In this document: piece after piece, positions 16,308 to 27,257 of the stretch | Layout: each line of letters begins with the position of its first letter | Position numbering within the stretch: position 1 is the first letter of the stretch | Assembly: GCF_036194065.1 (NCBI RefSeq) | Contig: NZ_CP108095.1 | Coordinates: 5,704,001 to 5,768,000 of the forward strand | DNA length: 64,000 bases | Direction of reading: 5' to 3' | From: Streptomyces sp. NBC_00239 | GTDB lineage: Bacteria > Actinomycetota > Actinomycetes > Streptomycetales > Streptomycetaceae | Position numbers and translations under genes: made by a program | Notes under the pieces: model-generated | What the model was told of the DNA's origin: nothing | The model's database searches: none | The model's input: only the letters and a program-made list of their open reading frames with translations

Positions 16308-17990
16308 ATGACCCAGCACCTCGCTGCTCCGGCCGCCCCGACCACCGGCACCACCGGCACGCACACGGGCTGGTGGAGAGACGCGGTGATCTACCAGGTC
16401 TATCCGCGCAGCTTCGCCGACAGCAACGGTGACGGTATGGGGGACCTCGAAGGCGTCCGCAGCCGACTGCCGTACCTCAAGGAGCTCGGCGTCGACGCCG
16501 TCTGGCTGAGCCCCTTCTACGCCTCCCCGCAGGCCGACGCGGGCTACGACGTCGCCGACTACCGGGCCATCGACCCGATGTTCGGCACCCTGCACGACGC
16601 CGACGCGCTGATCCGCGAGGCCCACGGGCTGGGGCTGCGCATCATCGTCGACCTCGTCCCCAACCACTGCTCCGACCAGCACGACTGGTTCAAGCAGGCG
16701 CTGCGCGAGGGCGCGGGCTCCCGGCTCCGCGAGCGCTTCCACTTCCGCCCCGGAAAGGGCGAGAACGGCGAACTCCCGCCCAACGACTGGGAGTCCATCT
16801 TCGGCGGCCCCGCGTGGACCCGGGTCGCGGACGGAGAGTGGTACCTGCACCTCTTCGCCCCCGAGCAGCCCGACTTCAACTGGGAGCACCCGGCCGTCCA
16901 GGACGAGTTCCGCTCGATCCTGCGCTTCTGGCTGGACCTCGGCGCCGACGGCTTCCGCGTCGACGTCGCCCACGGCCTGGTCAAGGCCCCCGGCCTGCCC
17001 GACCTCGGCGCGAAGGACCAGCTCAAGCTGCTCGGCAACGACGTCATGCCGTTCTTCGACCAGGACGCCGTGCACGAGATCTACCGCTCCTGGCGACGGA
17101 TCCTCGACGAGTACGAGGGCGACCGCGTCCTGGTCGCCGAGGCCTGGACCCCGACCGTGGAGCGCACCGCCCTCTACGTCCGGCCCGACGAGATGCACCA
17201 GGCCTTCAACTTCCAGTACCTGACCACCGCCTGGGACGCCGCGGAGCTGCGCGAGGTCATCGACGGCTCGCTCGCCGCGATGCGCCCGGTCGGCGCCCCC
17301 ACCACCTGGGTGCTGTCCAACCACGACGTCACCCGGCACGCCACCCGCTTCGCGAACCCGCCCGGCCTCGGTACCCAGCTGCGCGAGCAGGGCGACCGCG
17401 AACTGGGCCTGCGACGGGCCCGCGCCGCCACCGTGCTGATGCTCGCGCTGCCCGGCTCCGCGTACGTCTACCAGGGCGAGGAGCTCGGCCTGCCCGACGT
17501 CACCGACCTGCCCGACGAGGTGCGCCAGGACCCGTCGTTCTTCCGCGCCGCGGGCCAGGACGGGTTCCGCGACGGCTGCCGGGTGCCGATCCCGTGGTCC
17601 GGCCGGGAGGCCCCGTACGGCTTCGGCCCCGTCGCGGGCGGCCCCAGCTGGCTGCCGCAGCCCGAATCCTGGGCCGAGCTGAGCGTCGAGGCGCAGAGCG
17701 GCGACCCGGACTCCATGCTGGAGCTGTACCGCAGCGCGCTCGCCGTCCGCCGCTCGCACCCGGCGCTCGGCGCGGGCGAGGACGTGGCCTGGATGCCGGC
17801 GCCCGAGGGCGTGCTCGCCTTCCGCCGCACGGCCGCCGACGGCACCGCGTTCGTCTGCACCGTCAACACCACCGGCGCGCCGGTCACCGTGCCGCTGCCC
17901 GGCCGGCTGCTGCTCGCCAGCGCCGAGCCCGCCGTCACCGGCGCGGACGCGGTGCTCCCCGCGGACAGCGCCGCCTGGTGGGCGGTGTGA
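16308..17990 (+). CDS. cytoplasmic GH13 alpha-glucosidase
   Basis: This 560-residue GH13 enzyme has no signal peptide. The catalytic triad reads as nucleophile Asp219 (GFRVDVAHG), acid/base Glu278 (LVAEAWTP) and Asp340 (SNHDVTRH). The VPNHCSDQHDW region and the C-terminal beta domain are complete. It should hydrolyse imported maltodextrins or isomalto-oligosaccharides to glucose. It is the equivalent of the glucosidase gene that follows malG in other streptomycetes. The GH13 at 11079-12866 is a close paralogue on the opposite side of malEFG. Its stop overlaps the start of the next LacI gene (GTGA). Confidence 0.9.
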   Translation: MTQHLAAPAAPTTGTTGTHTGWWRDAVIYQVYPRSFADSNGDGMGDLEGVRSRLPYLKELGVDAVWLSPFYASPQADAGYDVADYRAIDPMFGTLHDADALIREAHGLGLRIIVDLVPNHCSDQHDWFKQALREGAGSRLRERFHFRPGKGENGELPPNDWESIFGGPAWTRVADGEWYLHLFAPEQPDFNWEHPAVQDEFRSILRFWLDLGADGFRVDVAHGLVKAPGLPDLGAKDQLKLLGNDVMPFFDQDAVHEIYRSWRRILDEYEGDRVLVAEAWTPTVERTALYVRPDEMHQAFNFQYLTTAWDAAELREVIDGSLAAMRPVGAPTTWVLSNHDVTRHATRFANPPGLGTQLREQGDRELGLRRARAATVLMLALPGSAYVYQGEELGLPDVTDLPDEVRQDPSFFRAAGQDGFRDGCRVPIPWSGREAPYGFGPVAGGPSWLPQPESWAELSVEAQSGDPDSMLELYRSALAVRRSHPALGAGEDVAWMPAPEGVLAFRRTAADGTAFVCTVNTTGAPVTVPLPGRLLLASAEPAVTGADAVLPADSAAWWAV

Positions 17991-19039
17991 CGGTCCCCCC
18001 GCCGCGGGCCGCCGATCCGGCGGCCCCGCGGCTCGCGGACATCGCCGAACAGGCGAACGTCAGCGAGGCGACCGTGAGCCGGGTCCTCAACGGCAAGGCC
18101 GGGGTGGCCGCCGCCACCCGGCACAAGGTGCTGGCCGCACTGGACGTACTCGGCTACGAGCGTCCGGTGCGGCTGCGCCGCAAGAGCAACGGCCTGGTGG
18201 GGCTGCTCATCCCGGAACTGACCAACCCCATCTTCCCGGCGTTCGCGCAGGTCATCGAGCAGGCACTGGCCGGGCACGGCTACACGCCGGTGCTGTGCAC
18301 CCAGACCCCCGGCGGCGCCACCGAGGACGAGCTGGTCGAACAGCTGGAGGAGCGCGGGGTCACCGGCATCGTGTTCCTGTCCGGGCTGCACGCGGACGCC
18401 GGCGCCGACCCGGCCCGCTACCTGCGGCTGGCGGCGCGCGGCGTGCCGTTCGTGCTGATCAACGGCTACAACGAGCGGATCAGCGCGCCCTTCGTCTCCC
18501 CGGACGACCGGGCCGCGGCGCGGATGGCGGTGCGCCACCTCGCCGAGCTGGGCCACGAGCGGATCGGGCTGGCGATCGGTCCCACCCGGTACGTGCCCTC
18601 GCTGCGCAAGGCCGAGGGCTTCACGGCCGCGCTGGCCGAACTCCGCGGTACGGGGGCGCAGGAGGCCGAACAGCGCATCCAGCGGACCCTGTTCACGGTC
18701 GAAGGCGGCCACGCGGCCGGCGGCTCCCTGCTCGACCAGGGCTGCACGGGCATCGTGTGCGGCAGCGACCCGATGGCGCTCGGCGTGATCCGGGCCGCCC
18801 GGGAGCGGGGGCTGCGGGTGCCGCAGGACGTCTCGGTCGTCGGCTTCGACGACTCGCCGCTGATCGCGTTCACCGACCCGCCGCTGACGACGGTGCGGCA
18901 GCCGGTGCGGGCGATGGCCACGGCGGCGGTGGGGGCGCTGCTGGAAGCGGTCGGGGGCAACCCGGTGGAGCGCACGGAATTCGTCTTCCAACCAGAACTC
19001 GTGGTCCGAGGCTCCACCGCCCAGGCCCCCCGCCCTTAG
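17987..19039 (+). CDS. second LacI-family repressor, MalR paralogue
   Basis: The 350-residue LacI repressor starts at a GTG overlapping the GH13 stop. The helix-turn-helix segment VSEATVSRVLNGK is identical to that of MalR at 10013-11077. Roughly four of every five residues agree over the first 100, and both share FDDSPLIAFTDPPLTT near 290. Identical recognition residues suggest overlapping operators. Effector-pocket differences (INGYNERISAPF versus INGFSPKVQAPF) could give a different ligand. It terminates the malEFG operon, so it is probably autoregulated. Confidence 0.85.
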   Translation: MTVPPPRAADPAAPRLADIAEQANVSEATVSRVLNGKAGVAAATRHKVLAALDVLGYERPVRLRRKSNGLVGLLIPELTNPIFPAFAQVIEQALAGHGYTPVLCTQTPGGATEDELVEQLEERGVTGIVFLSGLHADAGADPARYLRLAARGVPFVLINGYNERISAPFVSPDDRAAARMAVRHLAELGHERIGLAIGPTRYVPSLRKAEGFTAALAELRGTGAQEAEQRIQRTLFTVEGGHAAGGSLLDQGCTGIVCGSDPMALGVIRAARERGLRVPQDVSVVGFDDSPLIAFTDPPLTTVRQPVRAMATAAVGALLEAVGGNPVERTEFVFQPELVVRGSTAQAPRP

Positions 19040-19607
19040 CGGACCTTCCCCTCCGGCCCGGCCGGCCTTGGCCGGCCCCGCCGCTGCCCTGGCGGGCGAC
19101 CCCTCAGCCGCGGCGGCGTCGAGGCGGCCCTCGGCCCGAGCGAGCCGTATCCAGCCGCGCTGGCGTTTTGAGGCGGCCCTCGGCCTGAGCGGGCCATATC
19201 CCGCGGCGGCGCTGGAAGTGCGGGCCTGAGCGGGGCACCTCCAGCCTCGCCTGAGGTGCGGGCCTGAGCGGGGCATCTCCACCCTCGCCTGAGGTGTGGG
19301 CCTGAGCGGGGCACATCCAGCCTCGCCGGCGTTTGAGGCGCGGGGTCTGGGGCGGAGCCCCAGGACTGCAACCCGGCTGGCGCCGGGCACCGGGCTCCGC
19401 CCGGACCCGCGCCTCAAACGCCGGCGAGGCTGAAGTTGCGCGGCGTCAGCCGGCAAGGCTGTTGCCCCTCGGGGACCCGGCGAGGCCGACGAGGCCGGGA
19501 GGGGCGGCGGGGGTGCGCTCGGGCTGGGGGGCGGGCGCGTGGGACGCCTTCGCCGGGGCGCCGGCGTCCCCGTCCGACCAGCCCGAGCGCCGATTGAACG
19601 TAACACC
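19040..19607. repeat. dispersed repeat cluster between lacI and amylase (copy D)
   Basis: No gene is supported in this stretch. Bases 19100-19320 hold degenerate repeats, including three spaced units GCGGGCCTGAGCGGGGCA or close variants followed by CTCGCCTGAGGTG. A full inverted repeat occupies about 19318-19432, with left arm CAGCCTCGCCGGCGTTTGAG, internal GGGGCGGAGCCCC and CCGGGCTCCGCCCGG hairpins and the right arm CGCCTCAAACGCCGGCGAGG. Confidence 0.85.
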
Positions 19608-19640
19608 GCCGCAATCTCTTGCGTAAGTTGTTGCCGCCAA
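19608..19640 (+). promoter_or_regulatory. probable MalR operators of the amylase gene
   Basis: GCCGCAATCTCTT at 19608-19620 matches GCCGCAAGCTCTT at 12986-12998 upstream of malE in 12 of 13 positions. It is followed by TTGCGTAAG (19619-19627) and TTGCCGCC (19631-19638). The site lies about 50 bases upstream of the predicted -35 box. Confidence 0.5.
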
Positions 19641-19685
19641 AAAGCCGCAGCGTTTCGCCCCGGTGACCAACCCGCGTCCAAAGGG

Positions 19686-19714
19686 TTGACGGCACGCCGA
19701 CCGACTCATACCGT
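19686..19714 (+). promoter_or_regulatory. vegetative-type promoter of the alpha-amylase gene
   Basis: A -35 box TTGACG (19686-19691) and a -10 box TACCGT (19709-19714) are separated by exactly 17 bases. They lie about 100 bases upstream of the amylase ATG. The downstream CGCAAGAAGTTTC near 19720 could be a further operator half-site. Confidence 0.6.
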
Positions 19715-19811
19715 CGCGTCCGCAAGAAGTTTCAGTCAACTTTCAATGCATCTCGGCCTTGCGGGCACGGCGCGTTGCCAAACGAGGCCCCCTTCGCCAG
19801 GAGGACCCCCC

Positions 19812-21530
19812 ATGCCCGCCAGCACCCGCACCCGCACCCGCCCCCGCAGAGCCCCGATATCGGCCCTGGCCCTCGCGGCCCTCGCCGCGGCCGGCGTCCA
19901 GGCCGCCCCGCAGGCCGCCGCCGCCCCGCCCGGCGACAAGGACGTCACCGCCGTCCTCTTCGAGTGGAAGTTCGCCTCGGTCGCCAAGGCCTGCACGGAC
20001 TCCCTCGGCCCGGCCGGCTACGGCTACGTCCAGGTCTCCCCGCCCCAGGAGCACATCCAGGGCAGCCAGTGGTGGACCTCGTACCAGCCCGTCAGCTACA
20101 AGATCGCCGGCCGGCTCGGCGACCGCGCCGCCTTCAAGAACATGGTCGACACCTGCCACGCGGCGGGCGTCAAGGTGGTCGCGGACGCGGTGATCAACCA
20201 CATGGCGGCCGGCGACGGCACCGGCACCGGCGGCTCCCCGTACACCAAGTACAACTACCCCGGCATCTACTCGGGCTCCGACCTCGACGACTGCCGCGCC
20301 ACCATCTCGAACTACCAGGACCGGGCGAACGTCCAGAACTGCGAACTCGTCCAGCTCGCCGACCTCGACACCGGCGAGGAGTACGTCCGCGGCCGGATCG
20401 CCGGGTACCTGAACGACCTGCTCTCGCTCGGCGTCGACGGCTTCCGGGTGGACGCCGTCAAGCACATGCCGGCCGCCGACCTCGCCAACATCAAGTCCCG
20501 GCTGACGAACCCTTCCGTCTACTGGAAGCAGGAGGCCATCCACGGCGCCGGCGAGGCCGTCTCCCCGAGCGAGTACCTCGGCACCGGCGACGTCCAGGAG
20601 TTCCGCTACGCCCGCGACCTCAAGCGGGTCTTCCAGAACGAGAACCTCGCCTACCTGAAGAACTTCGGCGAGGCCTGGGGCCACATGCCGTCCGGCCAGT
20701 CCGCCGTCTTCGTCGACAACCACGACACCGAGCGCGGCGGCGACACCCTGACCTACAAGGACGGCGCCGCCTACACCCTCGCCTCCGTGTTCATGCTGGC
20801 CTGGCCGTACGGCTCGCCGGACGTCCACTCCGGGTACGAGTGGACCGACAAGGACGCCGGCCCGCCCAACGCCGGTACCGTGAACGCCTGTTACAGCGAC
20901 GGCTGGAAGTGCCAGCACGCCTGGCGCGAGATCTCCTCGATGGTGGCCTTCCGGAACGCGGCGCGCGGTCAGGGCGTCACGAACTGGTGGGACGACGGCG
21001 GCGACCGGATCGCCTTCGGCCGCGGCACCAAGGCGTACGTGGCCGTCAACCACGAGCCGGCCGCGCTGACCCGCACCTTCCAGACCTCGCTCGCCGCGGG
21101 CGCCTACTGCGACGTGCAGAGCGGCACCGCCGTCACCGTCGACTCCGCGGGCCGCTTCACCGCCACCCTCGGCGCCCACACCGCGCTCGCCCTGCACGTG
21201 AACGCGCGCAGCTGCGGCTCGACCCCGCCGCCCGCCACCACCGGCGCCTCCTTCCAGGTCAACGCCACCACCGTGGTCGGCCAGAACATCTACGTCACCG
21301 GCGACCAAGCCGCCCTCGGCAACTGGAACACCGGCGCCGCCCTCAAGCTCGACCCGGCGGCCTACCCGGTCTGGAAGCTCGACGTCACCCTGCCCGCCGG
21401 CACGTCCTTCGCGTACAAGTACGTCCGCAAGGACGCGGCCGGAAACGTCACCTGGGAGAGCGGCGCCAACCGCACCGCCACCGTCCCCGCGAGCGGCACC
21501 GTCACGCTGTCCGACACCTGGCGCAGCTGA
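19812..21530 (+). CDS. secreted alpha-amylase with C-terminal CBM20 starch-binding domain
   Basis: This 572-residue extracellular GH13 alpha-amylase begins with an Arg-rich signal peptide (about 1-37, ending in AQAAAA-like AAAAPP). The catalytic domain reads [18 protein letters not shown], nucleophile Asp214 (GFRVDAVKH), Glu287 (NFGEAWG) and Asp305 ([11 protein letters not shown]). After a Pro/Thr linker (about residue 475), a CBM20 module runs to the end ([20 protein letters not shown]). It cleaves internal alpha-1,4 bonds of starch, feeding MalEFG. AGGAGG sits six bases before the ATG. The upstream promoter and MalR-like sites suggest maltodextrin induction and glucose repression. Confidence 0.95.
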   Translation: MPASTRTRTRPRRAPISALALAALAAAGVQAAPQAAAAPPGDKDVTAVLFEWKFASVAKACTDSLGPAGYGYVQVSPPQEHIQGSQWWTSYQPVSYKIAGRLGDRAAFKNMVDTCHAAGVKVVADAVINHMAAGDGTGTGGSPYTKYNYPGIYSGSDLDDCRATISNYQDRANVQNCELVQLADLDTGEEYVRGRIAGYLNDLLSLGVDGFRVDAVKHMPAADLANIKSRLTNPSVYWKQEAIHGAGEAVSPSEYLGTGDVQEFRYARDLKRVFQNENLAYLKNFGEAWGHMPSGQSAVFVDNHDTERGGDTLTYKDGAAYTLASVFMLAWPYGSPDVHSGYEWTDKDAGPPNAGTVNACYSDGWKCQHAWREISSMVAFRNAARGQGVTNWWDDGGDRIAFGRGTKAYVAVNHEPAALTRTFQTSLAAGAYCDVQSGTAVTVDSAGRFTATLGAHTALALHVNARSCGSTPPPATTGASFQVNATTVVGQNIYVTGDQAALGNWNTGAALKLDPAAYPVWKLDVTLPAGTSFAYKYVRKDAAGNVTWESGANRTATVPASGTVTLSDTWRS

Positions 21531-21550
21531 CCCCCGCACGCCCCTGAACC

Positions 21551-21594
21551 AGGGCCGCCCGGCACCACCAACCCTGCCACCGCCGGGCGGCCCT
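21551..21594 (+). terminator. amylase terminator hairpin
   Basis: A 13-bp perfect stem pairs AGGGCCGCCCGGC (21551-21563) with GCCGGGCGGCCCT (21582-21594), 21 bases after the amylase stop. Because the pullulanase gene starts only 39 bases later, its promoter must lie close by or it relies on read-through. Confidence 0.65.
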
Positions 21595-21632
21595 CATCCG
21601 GTCACACCCGTCTGCTTCAAGGAGACCCTCCC

Positions 21633-24600
21633 TTGATACGCCCTGCCCTGCGCACCGCGGCCGGTACCGTCGCCGCCGTGCTGGCCGCGACCCTCGCGCC
21701 GGCCGTCTCCGCGACGGCCGCGGCCGCGCCGCCACCCGCACCGCCCTCGGACGCCGCCCTCGCGGCGCAGCCCGCCCGGCACGACCTGACCCGCGAGCAG
21801 TTCTACTTCGTCCTGCCCGACCGGTTCGCCAACGGCGACCGGGGCAACGACCGCGGAGGGCTGACCGGCACCCGGCTGGAGACCGGCCTGGACCCCGAGG
21901 ACAAGGGCTTCTACCAGGGCGGCGACCTCAAGGGCCTGACCGAGCGGCTCGACTACATCAAGGGGCTGGGGACCACCGCCATCTGGATGGCGCCGATCTT
22001 CAAGAACCAGCCGGTGCAGGGCAGCGGCAAGGACGCCTCGGCCGGCTACCACGGCTACTGGATCACCGACTTCACGCAGGTCGACCCGCATTTCGGGACC
22101 AACGCCGACCTGACGCGGCTGATCGACAAGGCCCACGCCAAGGGCATCAAGGTCTTCTTCGACGTCATCACCAACCACACCGCCGACGTCGTCGACTACC
22201 GCGAGAAGTCCTACCAGTACCTCTCCAAGGGCGCCTTCCCGTACCTGACCAAGGACGGCGTGCCCTTCGACGACGCGGACTACGCCGCGGGGAGCGCGCG
22301 TACGGCCGACGGGAAGCGCGCCTTCCCCGAGGTGTCCGCGGACTCCTTCCCGCGCACCCCGGTGGTCCCCGAGGCGAAGAAGGACCTCAAGGTCCCGGCC
22401 TGGCTGAACGACCCGACGATGTACCACAACCGCGGTGACTCGACCTTCGCCGGGGAATCCTCCGACCAGGGCGACTTCTCGGGCCTCGACGACCTGTGGA
22501 CCGAGCGTCCCGAGGTCGTCGCCGGGATGGAGAAGATCTACCAGAAGTGGGTCGAGGACTTCCGGATCGACGGCTTCCGTATCGACACGGTCAAGCACGT
22601 CAACACCGAGTTCTGGACCCGCTGGGCCACCGCCCTCGACACCTACGCCGCCCGCAAGGGCCGTCCCGACTTCTTCATGTTCGGCGAGGTGTACTCCGCC
22701 GACACCGCGATCACCTCGCCGTACGTGACCCGCGGCCGGCTCGACGCCACCCTCGACTTCCCGCTCCAGGACGCCATCCGCGGATACGCCGCCCAGGGCG
22801 CCCCGGCCGGCCGGCTCGCCTCCGTCTTCGCCGACGACTACCGGTACACCAGCGACAAGGCCAACGCCTACGAGCAGGTGACCTTCCTCGGCAACCACGA
22901 CATGGGCCGCTTCGGCACCTTCCTGAAGCAGGACCGGCCGGGCGCCGCCGAGGCCGAGCTGCTGGCCCGCTACCGCCTCGCCAACGAGCTGATGTTCCTC
23001 TCCCGGGGCAACCCGGTCGTCTACTACGGCGACGAGCAGGGCTTCACCGGCGCCGGCGGGGACAAGGACGCCCGCCAGTCGCTCTTCGCCTCGAAGACCG
23101 CCGACTACCTGGACGACGACCAGCTCGGCACCGCCCGCACCCACGAGAGCGACGCCTACGATCCGGAGCACCCGCTCTACCGGCAGATCGCTGCTCTCTC
23201 GAAGCTGACGAAGGCCCACCCGGCGCTGCGCAACGGCGTCCAGACCGAGCGCCTCGCCCAGGACTCCGTCTACGCCTTCACCCGCACCGACACCTACGGC
23301 GGCGCCGAATACCTCGTCGCCGTCAACAACGCCGCCGCGCCCAAGACCGTGGACATCCCCGTCGACAGCGCACCGGACACCGACTTCCGCACCCTGTACG
23401 GAGCTTCCGGCTCGGGCCCGGCCGCCGGCGACACCCCGGTCCGCCCCGCCGCCGACGGGAAGCTGACCGTCACCGTGCCCGCGCTCGGCTCCCTCGTCCT
23501 GCGCGCCGAGGACCCGCTCCCCGCCCCGGCCACCGCCCCCGCCCTCACCCTCAAGGCCCCCGCCGCCGGCGCCACCGGCACCGTCGAGCTCTCCGCGCAG
23601 GTCACCGGCGGCGGCCGCAACCGGGTCGTGTTCGCCGCCCAGACCGGCGACGCCAAGTGGCAGGTACTGGGCTCCGCCGACCACGCCCCCTACCGCGTCA
23701 CCCAGCACGTCACCGCCCCGGCCGGCACCCCGCTGCGCTACAAGGCCGTCGTCGTGGACGCGTCCGGCCGCACCGCGAGCGCCCGCGCCGAGTCCCTCTC
23801 CGGAGCCGTTCCGCCCAAGGAGATCCCGACCGCCACCCAGCGCGACTACGCGGTCGTCCACTACAACCGCCCCGACGGCGACTACACCGACTGGCGCCTC
23901 TACGCCTGGGGCGACATCGCCGACGGCGAAGCCACCCCCTGGCCCGAGGGCCACGGCTTCACCGGCCGCGACGCGTACGGCGCCTTCGCGTACGTACGCC
24001 TCAAGCCCGGCGCCACCTCGGTCGGCTACCTCGTCATCGACAAGAACGGCACCAAGGACGTCGGCGCCGACCGCACGATCGACGTGACGAAGACCGGTGA
24101 GATCTGGCTGGAACAGGGCAAGGAGGCCGCCCGCACCGACCGCCCCGCCTACCCGGCCCCCGACACCTCCAAGGCCGTCCTCCACTACCAGCGCGCCGAC
24201 GGCGCCTACGACGGCTGGGGCCTGCACACCTGGACCGGCGCCGCCCAGCCCACCGACTGGTCCAAGCCCCTGATGCCCGTACGCACCGACCCCTACGGGG
24301 CGGTCTACGAGGTGCCGCTCGCCGCCGGCGCCACCTCCCTCTCGTACATCCTCCACAACGGCGACCAGAAGGACCTGCCCTCCGACCAGTCCCTCGACCT
24401 GAAGGCCGCCGGCCACGAGGTCTGGCTGCTCGCCGGCCGGGAGAAGCACCTCCTGCCGCAGCCCGCCGGCTCCGCCGCCGCCCTCGACCTCACCACCGCC
24501 AAGGCCGTCTGGATCGACCGCGACACCCTCGCCTGGCAGGCCCCCGAGGCCGCCGCCTCGGCCCAGCTGCTCGCCTCCCGCGACGGCAGCGTCAAGGCCG

Positions 24601-27050
24601 AGAACGGCACCCTCACCGGCAACGCGGCCCTGCTCCGCCTGACGCGGTCGGCGCTGACCGACGCCCAGAAGGCGAAGTTCCCGCACCTCGCGAAGTACCC
24701 CGCCTTCACCGTCGACCCGCGCGACCGGGACCGGGTCCGCGACGCCCTGCGCGGCCAGCTCGTCGCGAGCGCCCGCGCCGCCAACGGCGCCGTCCTCGCC
24801 GCCACCGGCGTCCAGACCGCCGGCGTCCTCGACGACCTGTACGCGGCCGAAGCCGCCGCCACCCCGCTCGGCCCCGTCTTCACCACCGCCGGCGTCAAGC
24901 TCTCCGTATGGGCGCCCACCGCCCGGCAGGTCGCCCTCGAACTCGACGGCCGCGCCCTCCCCATGCGCCGCGACGACGCCACCGGCGTGTGGTCGGCCAC
25001 CGGACCCCGCACCTGGCGCGGCAAACCGTACCGGTACGCCGTCACCGTCTGGGCGCCCACCGTCCGGCAGCTCGTCACCAACCTGGTCACCGACCCCTAC
25101 TCCACCGCCCTGACCACCGACTCGGCCCGCAGCCTCGCCGTCGACCTCACCGACCCGGCCCTCAGGCCCGCCGGCTGGTCGACGCTGAGGAAGCCCGCCG
25201 CCCCCGGCATGGCCGGGGCCCAGATCCAGGAACTCCACATCCGCGACTTCTCCGTCGCGGACCGCACCACCAAGCACCCCGGCGGCTACCTCGCCTTCAC
25301 GGACACCGACTCGGCCGGCATGAAGCACCTGCGCGACCTGGCCGCCGCCGGCACCTCGTACGTCCACCTGCTGCCGGCGTTCGACATCGGCACCATCCCG
25401 GAGAAGCCCGCCGACCGCACCGAACCGGCCTGCGACCTCTCCGTGTACGCCCCCGACTCCGAGGAACAGCAGGACTGCACCGCGAAGGCCGCGGCCAAGG
25501 ACGCCTACAACTGGGGCTACGACCCGCTGCACTACACCGTCCCCGAGGGCTCGTACGCGAGCGACCCCGAAGGCACCCGCCGCACCGTCGAGTTCCGCCG
25601 CATGGTCCAGTCCCTCAACAAGACCGGCCTGCGCACCGTCATGGACGTCGTCTACAACCACACCGTCGCCGCCGGCCAGTCCGACAAGTCCGTCCTGGAC
25701 CGCATCGTGCCCGGCTACTACCAGCGGCTGCTCGCCGACGGCAGCGTCGCCACCTCCACCTGCTGCGCCAACACCGCCCCCGAGAACGCCATGATGGGCC
25801 GCCTCGTCGTGGACTCCGTGGTCACCTGGGCCAAGGAGTACAAGGTCGACGGCTTCCGCTTCGACCTGATGGGCCACCACCCCAAGGCCAACATCCTCGC
25901 CGTCCGCAAGGCCCTCGACGCCCTCACCGTCGCCGAGGACGGCGTCGACGGCAAGCAGATCGTCCTCTACGGCGAGGGCTGGAACTTCGGCGAGGTCGCC
26001 GACGACGCCCGCTTCGTGCAGGCCACGCAGAAGAACATGGCCGGCACCGGCATCGCCACCTTCTCCGACCGGGCCCGCGACGCCGTCCGCGGCGGCGGCC
26101 CCTTCGACGAGGACCCGCGGGTCCAGGGCTTCGCCTCCGGTCTGTTCACCGCGCCCAACGGCGCACCCGCCAACGGCACCCCCGAGCAGCAGAAGGCCCG
26201 CCTCCTGCACGCCCAGGACCTCATCAAGGTCGGCCTCTCCGGCAACCTCGCCGGCTACTCCTTCACCGACAGCTCCGGCCGCACGGTCACCGGCGCCCAG
26301 GTCGACTACAACGGCTCCCCGGCGGGCTACGCGGCCGCACCCGGCGACGCCCTCGGCTACGCCGACGCCCACGACAACGAGTCGCTGTTCGACGCGCTCG
26401 CCTTCAAACTGCCCGCCGGCACCACGGCCGCCGACCGGGCCCGCATGCAGACCCTGGCGATGGCCGTCCCGGCCCTCTCCCAGGGCCCGTCCCTCACCCA
26501 GGCCGGCAGCGACCTGCTGCGCTCCAAGTCCCTGGACCGCAACTCCTACGACAGCGGCGACTGGTTCAACGCCATCCACTGGGACTGCCGTGACGGCAAC
26601 GGCTTCGGCCGCGGCCTGCCGCCGGCCGCCGACAACCGCGCCAAGTGGCCGTACGCCAAGCCCCTGCTGACCGGTATCACCACCCCGGCCTGCCAGGACA
26701 CCACCGGCGCCTCGCAGGCCTACCGGACCCTGCTGAAGATCCGCACCACCGAACCGGCCTTCGCGCTCACCACCGCCGCCGAGGTCCAGCAGCGGCTGTC
26801 CTTCCCGCTCTCCGGCGCCGCCGAGACCCCCGGCGTGATCACCATGGCGCTGGGCGACCTGGTCGTCGTCTTCAACGCCACCCCCGACGAGCAGCGGCAG
26901 CACGCCGAGACCCTCGCCGACCGGCCCTACCGGCTGCACCCGCTCCAGGCGGCGGGCGCCGACCCGGTCGTCAAGCGGTCCGCCTACGACCGCGCCACCG
27001 GCACCTTCACGGTCCCGGCCCGCACGGTGGCGGTCTTCACCCGCGGCTGA
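21633..27050 (+). CDS. secreted bifunctional alpha-amylase/pullulanase (two GH13 domains)
   Basis: A single 1805-residue chain carries two glycosidases. After a signal peptide (about 1-35), the first GH13 domain (about 50-560) has DVITNHT, Asp318 (GFRIDTVKH), FMFGEVY and [10 protein letters not shown]. An Ig-like module (about 630-725) and two CBM41-type pullulanase modules follow (near 745, [14 protein letters not shown]; near 850, [14 protein letters not shown]). N2/CBM48 regions lead into a type I pullulanase domain with MDVVYNHT, Asp1411 ([10 protein letters not shown]), Glu1448 (YGEGWNF) and AHDNESLFD. It debranches alpha-1,6 and cleaves alpha-1,4 links of starch or glycogen. The start is TTG, supported by AAGGAG 9 bases upstream. 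Confidence 0.93.
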   Translation: MIRPALRTAAGTVAAVLAATLAPAVSATAAAAPPPAPPSDAALAAQPARHDLTREQFYFVLPDRFANGDRGNDRGGLTGTRLETGLDPEDKGFYQGGDLKGLTERLDYIKGLGTTAIWMAPIFKNQPVQGSGKDASAGYHGYWITDFTQVDPHFGTNADLTRLIDKAHAKGIKVFFDVITNHTADVVDYREKSYQYLSKGAFPYLTKDGVPFDDADYAAGSARTADGKRAFPEVSADSFPRTPVVPEAKKDLKVPAWLNDPTMYHNRGDSTFAGESSDQGDFSGLDDLWTERPEVVAGMEKIYQKWVEDFRIDGFRIDTVKHVNTEFWTRWATALDTYAARKGRPDFFMFGEVYSADTAITSPYVTRGRLDATLDFPLQDAIRGYAAQGAPAGRLASVFADDYRYTSDKANAYEQVTFLGNHDMGRFGTFLKQDRPGAAEAELLARYRLANELMFLSRGNPVVYYGDEQGFTGAGGDKDARQSLFASKTADYLDDDQLGTARTHESDAYDPEHPLYRQIAALSKLTKAHPALRNGVQTERLAQDSVYAFTRTDTYGGAEYLVAVNNAAAPKTVDIPVDSAPDTDFRTLYGASGSGPAAGDTPVRPAADGKLTVTVPALGSLVLRAEDPLPAPATAPALTLKAPAAGATGTVELSAQVTGGGRNRVVFAAQTGDAKWQVLGSADHAPYRVTQHVTAPAGTPLRYKAVVVDASGRTASARAESLSGAVPPKEIPTATQRDYAVVHYNRPDGDYTDWRLYAWGDIADGEATPWPEGHGFTGRDAYGAFAYVRLKPGATSVGYLVIDKNGTKDVGADRTIDVTKTGEIWLEQGKEAARTDRPAYPAPDTSKAVLHYQRADGAYDGWGLHTWTGAAQPTDWSKPLMPVRTDPYGAVYEVPLAAGATSLSYILHNGDQKDLPSDQSLDLKAAGHEVWLLAGREKHLLPQPAGSAAALDLTTAKAVWIDRDTLAWQAPEAAASAQLLASRDGSVKAENGTLTGNAALLRLTRSALTDAQKAKFPHLAKYPAFTVDPRDRDRVRDALRGQLVASARAANGAVLAATGVQTAGVLDDLYAAEAAATPLGPVFTTAGVKLSVWAPTARQVALELDGRALPMRRDDATGVWSATGPRTWRGKPYRYAVTVWAPTVRQLVTNLVTDPYSTALTTDSARSLAVDLTDPALRPAGWSTLRKPAAPGMAGAQIQELHIRDFSVADRTTKHPGGYLAFTDTDSAGMKHLRDLAAAGTSYVHLLPAFDIGTIPEKPADRTEPACDLSVYAPDSEEQQDCTAKAAAKDAYNWGYDPLHYTVPEGSYASDPEGTRRTVEFRRMVQSLNKTGLRTVMDVVYNHTVAAGQSDKSVLDRIVPGYYQRLLADGSVATSTCCANTAPENAMMGRLVVDSVVTWAKEYKVDGFRFDLMGHHPKANILAVRKALDALTVAEDGVDGKQIVLYGEGWNFGEVADDARFVQATQKNMAGTGIATFSDRARDAVRGGGPFDEDPRVQGFASGLFTAPNGAPANGTPEQQKARLLHAQDLIKVGLSGNLAGYSFTDSSGRTVTGAQVDYNGSPAGYAAAPGDALGYADAHDNESLFDALAFKLPAGTTAADRARMQTLAMAVPALSQGPSLTQAGSDLLRSKSLDRNSYDSGDWFNAIHWDCRDGNGFGRGLPPAADNRAKWPYAKPLLTGITTPACQDTTGASQAYRTLLKIRTTEPAFALTTAAEVQQRLSFPLSGAAETPGVITMALGDLVVVFNATPDEQRQHAETLADRPYRLHPLQAAGADPVVKRSAYDRATGTFTVPARTVAVFTRG

Positions 27051-27068
27051 CCGGCCGCGGGAGCCGGA

Positions 27069-27109
27069 CGAAGGGGTGCCGGGCGGTGCGACCGCCCGGC
27101 ACCCCTTCG
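27069..27109 (+). terminator. strong terminator hairpin after the amylase-pullulanase gene
   Basis: A 19-bp perfect stem pairs CGAAGGGGTGCCGGGCGGT (27069-27087) with its complement at 27091-27109 across a 3-base loop. It lies 18 bases after the stop and also faces the convergent GNAT gene. Confidence 0.8.
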
Positions 27110-27257
27110 CCGTTGCCCCGAAGCGGGTTGCCCCCGGAGCCCGTTGGCCCGAAGCGCGTCGGCTCCGGAGAGGGCGCTGCTGGCGGCGGTGGCCACGGTG
27201 GTCATGCCGCCGGTGACCCCTGGCCCCCGGAGCCGTCCCAGGCGGGTTGTCCAGGGC

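Noticed and set aside
13078..17990. A missing ATPase gene as evidence of a broken transporter
   Set aside because: Streptomyces CUT1 sugar transporters commonly share the MsiK ATPase encoded elsewhere, so absence here is expected.
21594..26939. A 1781-codon open frame on the strand opposite the amylase-pullulanase gene
   Set aside because: High GC with strong third-position bias keeps antisense frames open. The translation is Val/Gly/Ala/Arg-rich with no domain, while the plus strand has complete GH13 motifs.
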